Assembly: GCA_017590115.1 (NCBI GenBank)
Contig: JAGGNK010007115.1
Span: 434,001-498,000 of the forward strand
Direction: 5' to 3'
Origin: Montifringilla adamsi
Lineage: Eukaryota; Chordata; Aves; Passeriformes; Passeridae
Length of the DNA stretch: 64,000 nt
This document shows, piece after piece, positions 1 through 21,738 of the stretch. The stretch's first letter is position 1; every line of letters starts with the position of its first letter. A program made the position numbers and the translations under genes. A model generated the notes under the pieces. That model was not told where the DNA came from and did not search any database. It saw only the letters and a program-made list of their open reading frames with translations.

Positions 1-158
1 GACAGCGCGACCGGGGACGGGACGAGCGCACCGGCACCGGGCAGGGCAGGACTCGGCGAGCAGCGGTGCCGGGAGGAAGGGCCGTGCCCGGCGGTACCCC
101 CGGCCCGGCCCGGGGGAGGCACCGGCCGCCGAGCGGCCGCGGGGGCTCCGGGAGGCGC

Positions 159-183
159 TGACGTCAGGCGGCCCCTTAAATAG
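159..183 (+). promoter_or_regulatory. HS3ST2: Perfect CRE palindrome next to a TATA-like box
   Basis: TGACGTCA, the full CREB/ATF consensus, is at 159-166. TTAAATA, a TATA-like element, is at 176-182, ten bases further on. A TATA-like box here would place the start site near 200-210, giving a 5' UTR of about 65 nt before the ATG at 271. The motifs are seen directly; promoter function is inferred. Confidence 0.6.
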
Positions 184-270
184 CGACGCAGCCGCCGCTG
201 CCCCGGCACTTCCCGCGGAGGCAGCGCGGAGCCGCCGCCGCCCGACCCGGCGGCGCGGCCCCATGGAGCC

Positions 271-9934
<9,664 letters not shown>

Positions 9935-10483
9935 GTGTCTGGGAGCAGAGCTGCAGTGACAGGAGCTGCAGTCTTCTCTGAGGAGGGCCCAAGGGGCTGG
10001 AGCCAGGACCCCCTCAGCCCATCCTGCCCAGAATTGCGAGCAGAGGCAGGCAAGGGCTTCCCCTGTCCCTTAGGAGTCTGCAGTGCTCCGGGGAACCAAG
10101 ATAAGGCAGACTCAGCGTCCTGCTGCAGCCACCAAGCCAAGGGATGGGTGCCCAGCAGCACTGCCTGTCCCGGGGCTCAGCAGCCACGTGGCTTCCTCTG
10201 CAGGTCCTGTTTGCTCGTAGCACCACATGGTCCCCAGGGCCACGGGCATGACCCGTCCTGCAGCCTGTTCAGGCTGCTCCAAAGCACAGCCCTCTGTGTC
10301 CCAAAGCAGATGGGTGCTCCTGGGCAGTGGCAGTGGGACTGTCCCTGCCAGGCCCTGTCCTGGGCCGGCAGAGCTGCACTTTGCCTTTGTCACTTGCGCG
10401 CCATGTGTACCCCTGAGGACAGTGAGATGTATCTGCTTGACAAAGAATCTATGGAAAATGTTGTACTGATATTTTGTCCTGTG

Positions 10484-10489
10484 AATAAA
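10484..10489 (+). terminator. HS3ST2: AATAAA polyadenylation signal (proximal)
   Basis: A canonical AATAAA about 550 bases after the HS3ST2 stop codon, in an AT-rich context (TTTTGTCCTGTGAATAAAGC). Confidence 0.7.
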
Positions 10490-10561
10490 GCACAGAATCC
10501 TGCTGTTACGGGTACTTTAGTGGCACTAGTTTCCTTGTTCAGCTTGTGACCCCTTCGTGTA

Positions 10562-10567
10562 AATAAA
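10562..10567 (+). terminator. HS3ST2: AATAAA polyadenylation signal (distal)
   Basis: A second canonical AATAAA, 78 bases after the first, followed by a GT-rich stretch (AAAGTGTC...). Either or both may be used. Confidence 0.65.
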
Positions 10568-11610
10568 GTGTCTTCCACCAGTCCGTATGCATGGGCTGTT
10601 CTTAGGACAGGGCTGGGCAGAGCTGGGGGGCAGAGCTGGGGGGCACGGGGAGCCCCCACGCCCACAGGCAGGCGAGGGAACGGGCAGGGGCTCGGGCAGG
10701 ACAGGGCTCAGCCCCACACGACCGAGGGCACCTGTGGCACAGCCCTGCCCGGGGCTGCCAGGCTCATCCCCTGGCACAGGGCTGGGGCTGGCCCAGAATG
10801 AGGCACAGTGGCCATGCAGGGATAAAACACACCACGGACCAGTGTGCAAGGCCTTACTGCGAGTGATTAGTAACCAGTGAGCTCTGATAGGAGAAAATTG
10901 GAGTTAATTAGTGGGCACCTAAGAGAGCCCCATCTGCATCTCTGCCAATGCCAGCTGCAGGGGAAGGCACAGCAGTGAGGGCACCCAGAGGCAGTTATGG
11001 GCAGGTGGAGGGAGAGATGGGAATTAATGGCCATTGACAGGAAAATGGGATATTTGCTTGTATGATTTTTCCTTTAAAGGAGAAAAACATTCACAGCGAG
11101 ACTCACAAATCCCAGCCTCGCAGTAGAAAAGCCATTTCCAATCCACTCCAAGGAGGCAGAAGGTGCCAGGTTAGATTGATCCTCCTGACAATACTGTATT
11201 AGTGGGAAATTAGAGCTGGAGCCTGAGGAAACTGCTGCGATATCAAACAATTACTTTACATTTGTCCTTACAAATGGAGGGAGCAAAAATGTGCTTAAAT
11301 CAAGTATTAGCTTTCCAAAGGGTGAGCAAATGAGGGCACAGGCAGGGCTGCACTGAAAATGCAGAGCACATTAGGAGCTCTTAAAAACGGCTTAAAAAGC
11401 CCCAAGCAGGCAAGTTGCATGCCGAGGAGGCAGGGCCGGGGTTTGATGATGATGGAAGGGTTTGGTGAGGACATGGAGTGGTGCTGGTTTGGTGATGTGA
11501 GGCCGAGCAGGGGGGCTGCCAGAGGGAGCCCCCTGCCCACCCAGCCTGGTTCTCCCCGCACAGGGCACTGGGGACAGAGACTCTGCTCTCAGGGCTGTCA
11601 CACCACTGTT

Positions 11611-12003
11611 GGCATCCACCCCTGGCACAGCACGGCCCCGCTGTCCCCATGGCAGCACCCTGGCACAGCACAGCCCCGCTGTCCCCGTGGCATCCACCCC
11701 TGGCACAGCACAGCCCCGCTGTCTCCATGGCAGCACCCTGGCACAGCACAGCCCTGCTATCCCCTTGGCAGCACCCTGGCACAGCACAGCCCTGCTATCC
11801 CCTTGGCAGCTCCCTGGCACAGCACGGCCCCGCTGTCCCCATGGCAGCCCCCCTGGCACAGCACAGCCCCGCTGTCCCCATGGCATCCATCCCTGGCACA
11901 GCACGGCCCCGCTGTCCCCATGGCAGCACCCTGGCACAGCACAGCCCCGCTGTCCCCGTGGCATCCACCCCTGGCACAGCACAGCCCCGCTGTCCCCACA
12001 GGG
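11611..12003. repeat. 38-40 bp minisatellite, 10 copies
   Basis: CTGGCACAGCAC recurs ten times, starting near 11621, 11659, 11699, 11737, 11774, 11814, 11853, 11894, 11930 and 11968. Between copies, GCAGCACC and GCATCCACCC variants interchange, giving 38- and 40-bp units. Both strands stay open across it, which explains the long spurious frames. Confidence 0.92.
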
Positions 12004-12871
12004 CCAGCGCCATCCTGTGCTCCGTGTTTTGATGGGTTCACTCAGGCCTGAACCCCAGCGAGCAGCTGTTCAATATTTATCAGCTGATAAATAGTTAAAC
12101 ATGCTGAATGTGGTTGAAGTGGTCCCTGGCCGCTCCCGGCAGTGCTGAGTGCCCTGCCCGGGGGAGCAGAGCCGCTGGCACACCCACGGAGTCACAGCAC
12201 TGCTCCTGCCCAGAAGCAGCCTCTGCTCCCAAAACGGTCCTCTCCCCGCTGGGACTGCCCCAGCAGCTCCCAGACAGGGATCTTACCTTTGGCACTGTCC
12301 CCACGAGTTCCTGATCCTGCCTGTCCCCTGACGAGGACACCCCGACCCAGGGGGAGCTGCCCTGGGAGCACCACGGCTCCAGGGTCTGCCCATGGTCACT
12401 GGACCAGCTCACGTAATTCAGTCCTGGCATTTCCAGGTGCACAAGGAGCATTGTTATCCCTCTGAGCACGGCAGGATCACAGCGCTGTGAGCACCGAGAA
12501 AATTTGATTAACTTCTTATTAAGCTAATATGATTCAATTTCACCGCTGGCTCCATGTTTACTGGCAGCAGGCAGAGTCCTGGGAGTGGCTGTGGGGGTCT
12601 CCCAGCCCTGTCCCCCCACTGCAATGCTCGGCAGTGTGCTCCCAACACAGCTCCCTCCACGCTCACAGAGTGGGCAGCAAATAAATACAATAAATGCAAT
12701 CATTAACAGAGACCTCCAGCCCTCGGAGATGGTGGATGCTCAGGGCCAGCTGGGATTCACGTACACTCAAGTAGGTCAAGTTTCCTCCTATTATTTCATC
12801 AGGCAGCAGCAAGGACACGAGCACAGAGCCAGTGTGACTCAGGGCTGTCACTGCTGCCCTGTACGGCTGGG

Positions 12872-13011
12872 TGGGCACAGCTGGAGGGGCACAGCTGGAT
12901 GGGCACAGCTGGATGGGCACGGCGGGATGGGCACAGCTGGATGGGCACAGCTGGAGGGGCACAGCTGGGTGGGCACGGCTGGATGGGCACAGCTGGATGG
13001 GCACAGCTGGA
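12872..13011. repeat. 14-bp tandem repeat, exactly 10 copies
   Basis: The unit TGGGCACAGCTGGA repeats ten times with fixed 14-bp spacing and only scattered substitutions (T/G at position 1, A/G changes in the core). It contains CAGCTG E-boxes. Confidence 0.93.
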
Positions 13012-13079
13012 TGTCACCCAGGGACGCCAGGACCTGCCCGGGCAGCCCAGTGACACAGCGGGGCTGTCCCTCTGTCAGC

Positions 13080-13480
13080 TGTCCGTCTGTCCTGGCGCTG
13101 CAGGCTCCCCAGCGCTGCCCACCAGCGGCTCCGGGGGCCGCTCCGCACTGCCAGGCCTCCCCTTCCCCGCAGGGCCCCGTCCCGGAGCGCCCATCGCCAC
13201 CGAACTCCGGGCGCCCTGCGGCCCCGCCGCTGCCCGCCCATCCCTGCCGCGCTCCCGCCGCTCCCGGCGCCGGGGCTGCCCGCGGGCACGGCCCGAGCGC
13301 TGCGAGGAGCTGCCCGGCCCCGGCACGGGCCCTGCTCACTGGGGAACAGCATTTCGTTTGCTTGGAAAGCTTCCCACGTTCCTCTCCGAGCCCTGCCCAG
13401 GGTCCCGCGAGCAGCGCTGAGCCACGAGAGCGCCCGATGGCATCAGCGCTGCGCTGGAGTCCGGCAGCGCTGCGTGATTC
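13080..13480. promoter_or_regulatory. CpG-dense patch without an associated gene
   Basis: A strongly GC-rich segment with many CG dinucleotides, including GCGCTCCCGCCGCTCCCGGC. No coding exon can be supported in it. It could be an orphan CpG island (enhancer or non-coding RNA promoter) or simply GC-rich microchromosome sequence. Confidence 0.4.
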
Positions 13481-13593
13481 ATTACCGGGCAGCTAATTAG
13501 CCGGCCGCTCCAATTAGTGACTCCTGTGCAGCCGGGGCTGCGGCTGCAGGCAGCAGGGGACTGGCACTGCCCGCAGGCGGGCGGCTGGGGGGC

Positions 13594-13771
13594 TGGCACC
13601 TGCCAGTGGCCATGGAGGGTGGCACCTGCCAGTGGCCGTGGAGGGTGGCACTCTCCGTGGCCGTGGGGGCTGGCACTTGCCAGTGGCCGTGGAGGATGAC
13701 ACCTGCCAGTGGCCAAGGAGGGTGGCACCTATCAGTGGCCAAGGAGGGTGGCACAATCAGTGGCCGTGGGG
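13594..13771. repeat. 27-bp minisatellite, about 6-7 copies
   Basis: The unit is approximately TGGCACCTGCCAGTGGCC followed by a TGGAGGG-type tail. Copies vary between 21 and 27 bp. Confidence 0.88.
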
Positions 13772-15380
13772 CAGCTCGTGGGCCCATGGGGTGCCAGCTG
13801 CCCGTGCACCCTCTGCCCGGCGGTGCTGGCGGCTGTGGCAGCCGGGCTGCGGCAGCAGCGGCTGTCGAGGACTCTCCAGCCCTGGCCGGGGCTCCTCGCA
13901 GCCCTCGGCAGCTCTGGGCCCGCAGCGGTGCCCGGGCTGGCCGTGCCAGGGCAGGGGCCGGGCCGGAGCAGGTCCCTTTGTGGAAAGGTGTTTCAGGGTT
14001 TGGAAGGAGCCGCTCGCTCAGCCAGCCCCGCTCCCCGCGGCGCTCCTGCAGCGAGGACAGCAAACGCCTCCGGCACGCTCCAGTGGCCGCAGATAAGGAC
14101 AGCTTAGGGATAAATATTTACCCAGTGACTGAATGGATTCAACTGAGTTCGTTCCTATTAGAGAATCTGTTAGTAATTATCTGAAGACTCGTTATTACCT
14201 GGGGACCTATAATCTCCCACAGTAATGAGTTCAAGTGGCTCCTGTGGCATATCAAGCAGGAAGGGGAAGGTGGGAAGGGGCTGCTGCCGCTGCAGCAAGG
14301 GCAGGGCAGGGCTCAAGGACAGGGGAGCTGGCTCGGCTCTGGGCAGCTGGCACTCTAGCACCACGGCCATGGGGCACAGAGCTGCCACTTCACCTCCCTG
14401 CCGGCTCAGGGGCAAGCCCTGGGTGAGCTCAGGTCCAGGCAGAGCTCAGAGAGCTCAGAGAGGCAAAAGCTGAGACTTGAATGGAGCTGCTGCATCCAGC
14501 CAGGCACGGGTGAATCCCAGCCCCAGGAGCAGCCCTGGTGGTGGGCTCTGTGCCCCACTGAGCTGCACTGTGGCTCTGCAGCATTGTCCCAGTCCTGCCA
14601 CCCACAGGGACTAATTCTGCAGACCTGAACCCACTTTGTGTGGCTCAAATAAAGTAACTGAAGAGCAAGACGCAAGGCAGGGCAGATATTGACAGATCCC
14701 ACACCTGCAAGGGAGGAAAACCCCTCCAGGGACACACATCCAGGGCTCCTTCATGCCAGCAGAGGGCTGGTCCCCGCTGCCATTGCTCATCCCCGTGTCC
14801 ATCCCCAGCTGCAGGGCACAGCAGCTCTGTGCCACAGCTGTGGGTGCCCAAAAGAGCAACCCAGGAGGGACTGAGGTGGGTTACTGTGCTGCTAATCCTG
14901 TGAAGGGTCCATCTCTGCCTGCCACAGAGCTGCCATGTGGCAGTGCTGTGTTTAGTCACAGCCCTGTTATGAGACCAATCCATTCATTTAGCTCTAATCG
15001 CAAAAACAAAGATAAAATTACATGATTAAGATCTAATTAAAGTCTAACTAGCAGCACCATGAATCACTTCAGCACAACTTTAATGGATGCCTTTCGAAGC
15101 CATCCTGCATTTGGTTTCCTTCTGTGGCCAGTGATTTCCCTGCAGGGACTGACTCTGCTCAGGCTGATGTTTGCTCTCGCTGGCTCTGATTTGGCTGGGG
15201 ACCACTAAAAATGTTTACATGTGAGCGAGGAGCTCGAAAATCCATTTCTAACCAGACAGAAAATTTCATTTGACAAGCTCATTCAGATGTGCTGTGTCTC
15301 TGCAGAGCTGAGTGCAGCGGGGGGGGCACCTCATCCACCAGCAGCCCCAGCTGGGGACAGCCACCTCAGCACTGCCACGG

Positions 15381-15512
15381 GCTCGGGGTGGCACACAGGG
15401 TGCTCGGGGTGGCACACAGGGTGCCTGGCATGGCACAATGGGTGCTTGGGGTGGCACACAGGGTGCTCGAGGTGGCACAATGGGTGCTTGGGGTGGCACA
15501 CAGGGTGCTCGG
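15381..15512. repeat. 21-bp minisatellite, 6 copies
   Basis: The unit GCTCGGGGTGGCACACAGGG(T) begins at 15381, 15402, 15423, 15444, 15465 and 15486. Alternate copies carry ACAATGGG in place of ACACAGGG, a higher-order pattern. Confidence 0.9.
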
Positions 15513-15892
15513 TGCCCCAGTGGCTCAGTGGTGGCTGGTGGCCAGAGCTGCACTAAATGCCATTAGCTCTCCTTGGGGAGAAAAAGCAAATTAAAGTCTC
15601 TCTCACAGCCCCTGGGCTGTCCACCCTGAGGCACAGCCCTATAATAAAGTTGATGGAGAATATTGTCATTGCCCTCTTTCCCAGCAAATCACTGCCTGTC
15701 ATGGTCCCAGCCAGATCAACACAAGCATTTTAATGCCTTCACTCCTGCACTTGCAGCTTGTCAAGGCAGAGACTCTGCCAAGGGCTGCCTCCACCAAAGG
15801 GCTGCCTCCCTGGGACCAGCAGCCCTGGCCAAAATTGCAAGTCCAAGCTATTAGTGCAATAGCCACCCCAGTGCTGATGGCATCTTGTGCAG

Positions 15893-15990
15893 GGGAGCAG
15901 CTGAGGGATCACCCCACGAGCAGCCCCACGGGATTAGCTGAGGGATCACCCCACGAGCAGCCCCACAGCCCCGCGGGATTAGCCAGGGGA
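15893..15990. repeat. Short direct repeat, 2-3 degenerate copies
   Basis: GGGATCACCCCACGAGCAGC occurs twice and a diverged GGGATCACCCCTCG once, separated by CCCCACGGGATTAGCTGA-type spacers. Confidence 0.7.
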
Positions 15991-16747
15991 TCACCCCTCG
16001 TGCTTGGGAGAGCACACCAAAACCTCTGCTTCCCTGTTGCTCACCCATGTGGGACAGATGGAAATGGGAGTTGTGGGAAACAAGACAGAGAAAGCTTACA
16101 GCCCATTTGGGTGTGTTCTGTGTCTTTTCCAGCAGAAGGATGTGCAGTTTTCCTGACGGTGGCACATTAAGTGCACACGCGTCCTCTGGGGACGGCGGCT
16201 CTGCAACAAGTACCTGAGAGCTCGGTGGGAGGGAAGATTATCTTCATTAATCACCACTGGGAAAAAAGGCACTTTCTCCAAACTGCAGCCCTGTGTAATG
16301 GGGATTGTGTACACACGAAGCCATACGTCAGGGGAATGGTCCCTGGATGACTCAGCCAACCAGAGGAGATAAAGGAATTGAAATTCAGGAGTGCTGCTGG
16401 CTCACATCTTCAGCGGGATGAGCCTCCTGAAAACACTCATCCCTGCACAGCAGGGCTCAGAACTGGGTCACTCCTAGACAAACACACTCTCCTGGCTTTG
16501 GGAAATACCCAACAGCAGCAGGACAAGCCCAGGGACAGGGGGCTCACGGTGCCCAGGGAGCTGACACAGGGGATCTTGGTGCCAGCAGCCCCCTCACCCC
16601 TGTGCCAGGCCACGGGGGCTCGCTCGGGGCCACTAAGAATCTCTGGCTGCTGCAGCTACCTGCTTAAATGAACGTGGCCAGCCTCCTGCAAACACACAGC
16701 TTAGCTCAGAGCCAGCGTGGCCTTGTCCCATCTGCTCAGCTCTGCTC

Positions 16748-16893
16748 TGGCTGCAGGGCTGGCACGAGTGTGTGCTGTGACCCACTGCAGTGGGCAGTGC
16801 CAGTGCTGCTGTGCCCTGGCTGCAGGGCTGGCACGAGTGTGTGCTGTGACCCACTGCAGTGGGCAGTGCCAGTCCTGCTGTGCCCTGGCTGCA
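16748..16893. repeat. 69-bp tandem duplication
   Basis: Two nearly identical copies start at 16751 and 16820. They share GGCTGCAGGGCTGGCACGAG and GACCCACTGCAGTGGGCAGT. The second ends at a third, truncated CTGCAGG. Confidence 0.88.
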
Positions 16894-19800
16894 GGTGGCA
16901 GGGCAGCTGTGGGAAGCACAGCAGGTTACCCGGGCCAGGCCAGGAAGAGGCAGACTGGCCTGGGGCTGACAGGGGGAGGAAGGCAAGAGTGCTGGCACTG
17001 GTGCAGTGGGGCAGAGGATGCTGCAGAGCAGCACCACGGCCCTCCCTGCCAGCTCCAACAGGCCGTGGCTCACCTCCACGCCAGGACAGGGGCTGCCAGG
17101 GCAAACTTCAAAAGGGGCAGAAAATGTTATTTCTCAGAGTTAATATTCCCTTACGGATCTTGCTCTGCTCATTATTCTGGTCGTTACTTAAGCAGCAGCT
17201 GCTCGTCACTCGTGCTTCGGTGGTGAGAAGGGCTGAGTGCAAGAGGCTAATTTATTTTCTTTTAGTGCTTCTCATCCATGGCAGCCCCTGGCTGCTCCTC
17301 ACCACTGGAAACCAACCGGAGGCATTTCAGATATTTCTAATGTATGACAGCAACTGGGAAACAGAAATTACCCTCTCTGAAATAATTCCTGAGACAGATT
17401 TCTTTTGGCACTTTGCAATGGAGACGCAGAGGAAACGCGAGCTGCATGTAGTAGTTTGCTTTTCCTGGGCAATTTATCAGCCCCACCATCTGGTTAGACC
17501 TCGTTCCTCTCCCCATACAAACACCTCTCGTTGCGGGGAGAGCACCTGGGGGCACCTGGGAGTGCAGAGGAGACACGAGGGGCTTCCTGCCCTCGGTGGC
17601 CTCAGCGCTGCAGCAGCCCTGGCACCACCACCTCCGGCCCTTTCTGCCGTGTGGGGCTGTGCTGGGCCAGGCTCCCCCCTTGCTGGTGCTCTGTGACACG
17701 GGGGGAGCGTGGTGGCCCACAGGAAGGACCGGTGGGTCCCTGCCCAGAGCCCAGCCCTGCGGCAGGGCACAGGGGGCAGCAGGGCTCGCTGCCCTCCTGC
17801 TCTGGCCATCCTGCCAGCCGCTTCCCTGGCTCCACCGTGAGCAGCTGCTGCCAGCCTGGCATGTGATGGGTCCCCGCCAAGAGCCGGAGCAGGAGACAAA
17901 TGATCTGCCCAGGATGCGCTGCCTCCGCTCCACCTGCTCAGCCCAAATGAAATTAAAATATTGACAGAAACAATTTCCAGAGGGAAATTGGAAGCGTTAG
18001 CGGCGGTGCCGGAGCCAGGCGGCTCCTGCAGCCCGGCTGCCTGTCACCTCCCCAGGCAGCAGGGGACAGGCAGCACCCTCCAGCCGGGCAGCACTGGGGT
18101 GCCCAGGCACGGGGCAGAGAGTGACAGCTGTGACATGCCACTCACCATGGCATCTCCAGCCGGGGCAACGGAGATTTGGGCACAGTTCCTGCTGCTTCCG
18201 TGACACTCAGAATCATTTCCATGTCATGGTTTGAATAAAGCAAACTCAACGTTTTGTGCACACATGCTTTCCCCAGAGAGCCAGAGCTGTGGGGAGGGGA
18301 GTTCTTGCTCCCATGCCAGCCAGGGGATTCCCTGCCCAGGGCAGCAGGAGCAGCACTCGTGTCTCTCCTGCACTCACCCTGCCCCACGGCACCACTGCCT
18401 CCCAGCTGGACGGGCACACAGCTCCCCAGGAGCACACTGCCTTCGCCAGCTGCAGAACAAGCCTTCCCCTCCCAGTTCCTCAGTCCTGCATCCTCATCCA
18501 TTTTCATCACTTATTCCCCTGGGCATCGTGGCACTGAGGGAAACACAGGCCATTTCTGTGCCACCACCAAACTCAGAACCTCATCAAAGAACAAAATCAG
18601 GTCGGTTTGACAGGACCTACTTCTGCTCAACCACGCTGACAGGCATGAATTTATATTCCCAGGCTCTAATTCTCCCATTAATTGAATTTTGCAGTGATTT
18701 TTCCACATGTTTGCCCAGGATTAATGTCAGGCTAATTGGATGCAGTTGTCCGAACCATCTCACTCACTCACTCTGCTGTCTCTTCGTATATGTTCTCATC
18801 CCACCCGACACGAGGCTCCAGCTCCTCAGGATCAAGAGGGAAGCTCCAAGGGGAGCTGCTTCTGACCCTGGTAGAAACCTCTGTGGTCCAGGCTGCCCAG
18901 GAGCCTGCAGCAGCACCCGCCCCAGCTCACAGCCTCAGCTGGGCACAGCTCAGACCTGGCACACGTCCCTTCCTCCTCACCTTCCTCTGCACAGCGTGAG
19001 CAGGGCAGAAGGCAACGCTGCCAGGCTGGACGGGGCAGGGCAGGAGGGGACACCCAGCACCTGCGGCCACCCCGATGGAGCGTTCTGAAAATCCCCTGTG
19101 ACCACGGGGTCGCAGCTGGAGGCATGTCCTGAGCCACACGCTGCACGTGGCTGCCTGCTTGGGGCCACCCCAGAGAGGGACAGCCGTGGGGACAGCCGTG
19201 TCCCCACAGCCTCGAGGACAGACATGTCCCCCGTGGCATAACTGCCCTGCTGCTCTGCACACACACCCTGAGGGCTTGCAGAGCTGCTGCTTTCCTTGTG
19301 CTTTTTTTCCCACTTGAAACCTTCTTCTTGAGCATTTAATAGATAATTTGCATCCTGCAGATTAATTTTTAAAAACCGTTTTTAATGAAGGTTCTAGGCT
19401 GTGCACATACCTGCATGTGCCACCCGTTCTGCCTCACGCCATATCAACCCTTCTACTGGTGGAAAAGCTAATTAAAGGTAATGATGAAAACCTCATTAGT
19501 CCTCATTTACATAAGTTACACAGAGAAATTTCCTAACCTTTGATCCTGGCCATCACAGTCCGTGAGACCTCCCTGCACACCAGCTCAAAGGCAGGAGCAC
19601 ATCTCCAGCCCTGCACACGCCGAGCCCTGAGCTCTGCTCTCGGCCACAAGGGGAGAGCTGGGCTGGCTGCTTCGGGTGCAGCTGGCAGAGGTCTGGGCTG
19701 GCACATGCCACGTGCATGCCAGGGGAGCGTGTCCTGCCACACAGGCTCAGGTCAGCACGTCCTGCCTGCCCTGAGCCTGCCCTGCCTGCCCTGCACGAGA

Positions 19801-20394
19801 GAGAGCACATCCCGAAGGGCAGGACTGAGCCTGCCCTGGCATCCCCTGTCCCGAGAGGTGTCACCTCTGTCACCCCCACCTGACGAGGCTTTGCCCCTGG
19901 CCCCAGCTCAACTGTCCAGCAGCAAGAGCAGCTCTGCTGGGGAGGGAAAAGACCAAGAAATGGCCCTGGGGAACACCAAGTTCCTGGTCCCTGCACATTT
20001 CCATCATCTCCAGCACCAGCCCCATCATCGCCTCAATAATCTGTGTTGGTGGCTACACGGGGGCTCAGCACAGCGACTGGTGACAGTGACAGCCACACTG
20101 CCAAGGTGCCCAAAAGCCACCATGTGCCAGCACAGCTCCCTCACACCCCGCAGACCCACGGTCTCTCATGCTCCTGGTACTGCAGCAGTGCAATTAGAAC
20201 CTGTCATGCCATAAAAATATTGGAGCACTAAATGTATTAGATAAAACTCCCTCTGCTATTACAATAGCTCACATCCTGGAAATCTGAGCAGTGAGCAGCA
20301 CAATTTCACCCAGCGATTGGGCTGGATTAGGTTCTCCCCACAAAAGCCTCTTCCAGTATGAAGAAGCCCATTAGCAGCCATGGAGATCAATAGG

Positions 20395-20800
20395 GACGGT
20401 CCGCGGCGCTGCAGCGCCCGCTCGGCTCCGCGGGAGCGCCCGGGGCTCCTGCCCAGCCCTGCCGGGAGCAGCGGGGCTGAGCCGGAGCCGGAGCCTCGTG
20501 CTGCCAGCGCCGGCAGCTGCCTGGGAGGAACCATCCGGGAGCCAGGGAAGCCTTCCCAGCCGCCAGCCGAGCTGCCAGGCACATCCCGGCGTGATGGAGC
20601 GCTGCCAGACGGCAGCGAGGCTGCGGGGCCCTTCTCGTCCTTCTCCCCGCTGCCTCTGGGGCTGTTCAGCTCTTTTCGCTGCAAACGGGGCTGGGAGCTT
20701 TTCCCCTCAGCCCCTGCAAGTGGCCGCTCCAGAGCCCTCCGCTCCAGGGGCCGGGCTGGGAGCTCGGGGGCCACGGGCACTGGCCTTGGGACGGAGTTTC
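20395..20800. other. GC/CpG-rich intergenic patch
   Basis: A CG-rich segment with sharp AT-rich flanks on both sides. Translated frames are rich in Pro, Gly, Ser and Arg and match no family I know, so no gene is called. Confidence 0.4.
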
Positions 20801-21040
20801 CAGCGATCCTCCCAAGGGTAATTCACACCCCACAACAAACAGATGCAACGCACAAGCGAGAAGGAAAAGTTCCCTGGATTTTGAAAAGCCACTCAGTAAA
20901 CAGCAAGCGAGGGCAATGCATTATTTAAAGGCTTTTCCAAGGAAAGAAAATAATTTCAGCTTAGTTAGCTTTTTAGGACATCCTAGCAGAGAGCAGGGAG
21001 CGCGGCGCTGCGGGGCGATGCGCAGAGCCTGCGGCCAAAG

Positions 21041-21210
21041 GGCACCGGCACCGGGACCAGGCACCGGCACCGGGACCGGGCACCGGGACTGGGCACCGGG
21101 CACCGGGACCAGGCACCGGCACCGGGCACCGGGCACCGGGACTGGGCACCGGGCACCGGGACTGGGCACCGGCACCGGGCACGGGGACCAGGCACCGGCA
21201 CCGGCACGGG
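21041..21210. repeat. GGCACCG(GG) hexamer-based tandem repeat
   Basis: Runs of GGCACC/GGGACC/GGGACT arranged in roughly 6-, 12- and 18-bp periods form a simple, low-complexity GC-rich repeat. Confidence 0.9.
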
Positions 21211-21607
21211 GTCCGGCTAGCCCCGGCGGCTCTGGGCACAGCGCAGGGCGACCCGGGGCACGGTGCCCAGCTCCCTGCAGGGCGCTGCGATGGAGGGCGC
21301 GGCACAGCAGCAGCGTGGTGCGGGCACGCTGATGAATGAGGTGTCAGCGGCGTTCATCCAGAGCCATTAGCCATGCTGAACGCCCGCATATCATTTGTTA
21401 AACTAATGGATCGCTGGAGGTCATTCGGTAATAAGAAAGGGAGAGGAGGGTTATTAGTTTTTATCAGACATTAATTGGCCAGAATCGATTGCTAGTTTGG
21501 TGTCTCAGTGCTGGAGGGGTGTTTCCCCCGCAGCCCCCGGCCGGCGGGCGGCACCGGCAGAGCCGCAGTGCCCGGCCCGGCCCGGCGGAGCCCCGGCCGC
21601 GCTCCCT

Positions 21608-21687
21608 GGGCCGGACCTAGGGCGGATCTGGGCCGGACCTAGGGCGGATCTCAGCCAGATCTCGGGCCGATATGGGCCGGATCTCTG
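21608..21687. repeat. 22-bp tandem repeat, about 3.5 copies
   Basis: GGGCCGGACCTAGGGCGGAT repeats, decaying to CAGCCAGATCTCGGGCCGAT and TGGGCCGGATCTCTGG. Confidence 0.85.
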
Positions 21688-21738
21688 GGCGCTGCCATGG
21701 CGAGCGGCTCCGGCCGAGCACTGGCACCATCCCGGGCC

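Larger units (their letters stand above)
9935..10585 (+). other. HS3ST2: HS3ST2 3' UTR
   Basis: The sequence runs from the stop codon to just past the second polyadenylation signal and holds no other gene. The end point is inferred from the AATAAA positions plus the usual 10-30 nt. Confidence 0.7.

Noticed and set aside
11359..12094. Open frames of 130-230 codons with repetitive AQHSPAVP-like sequence
   Set aside because: Product of the 38/40-bp minisatellite; open on both strands, no start or splice context of note.
16668..17696. 342-codon plus-strand open frame
   Set aside because: Spans the 69-bp duplication and unrelated AT- and GC-rich DNA; composition shifts abruptly and there is no recognisable domain.
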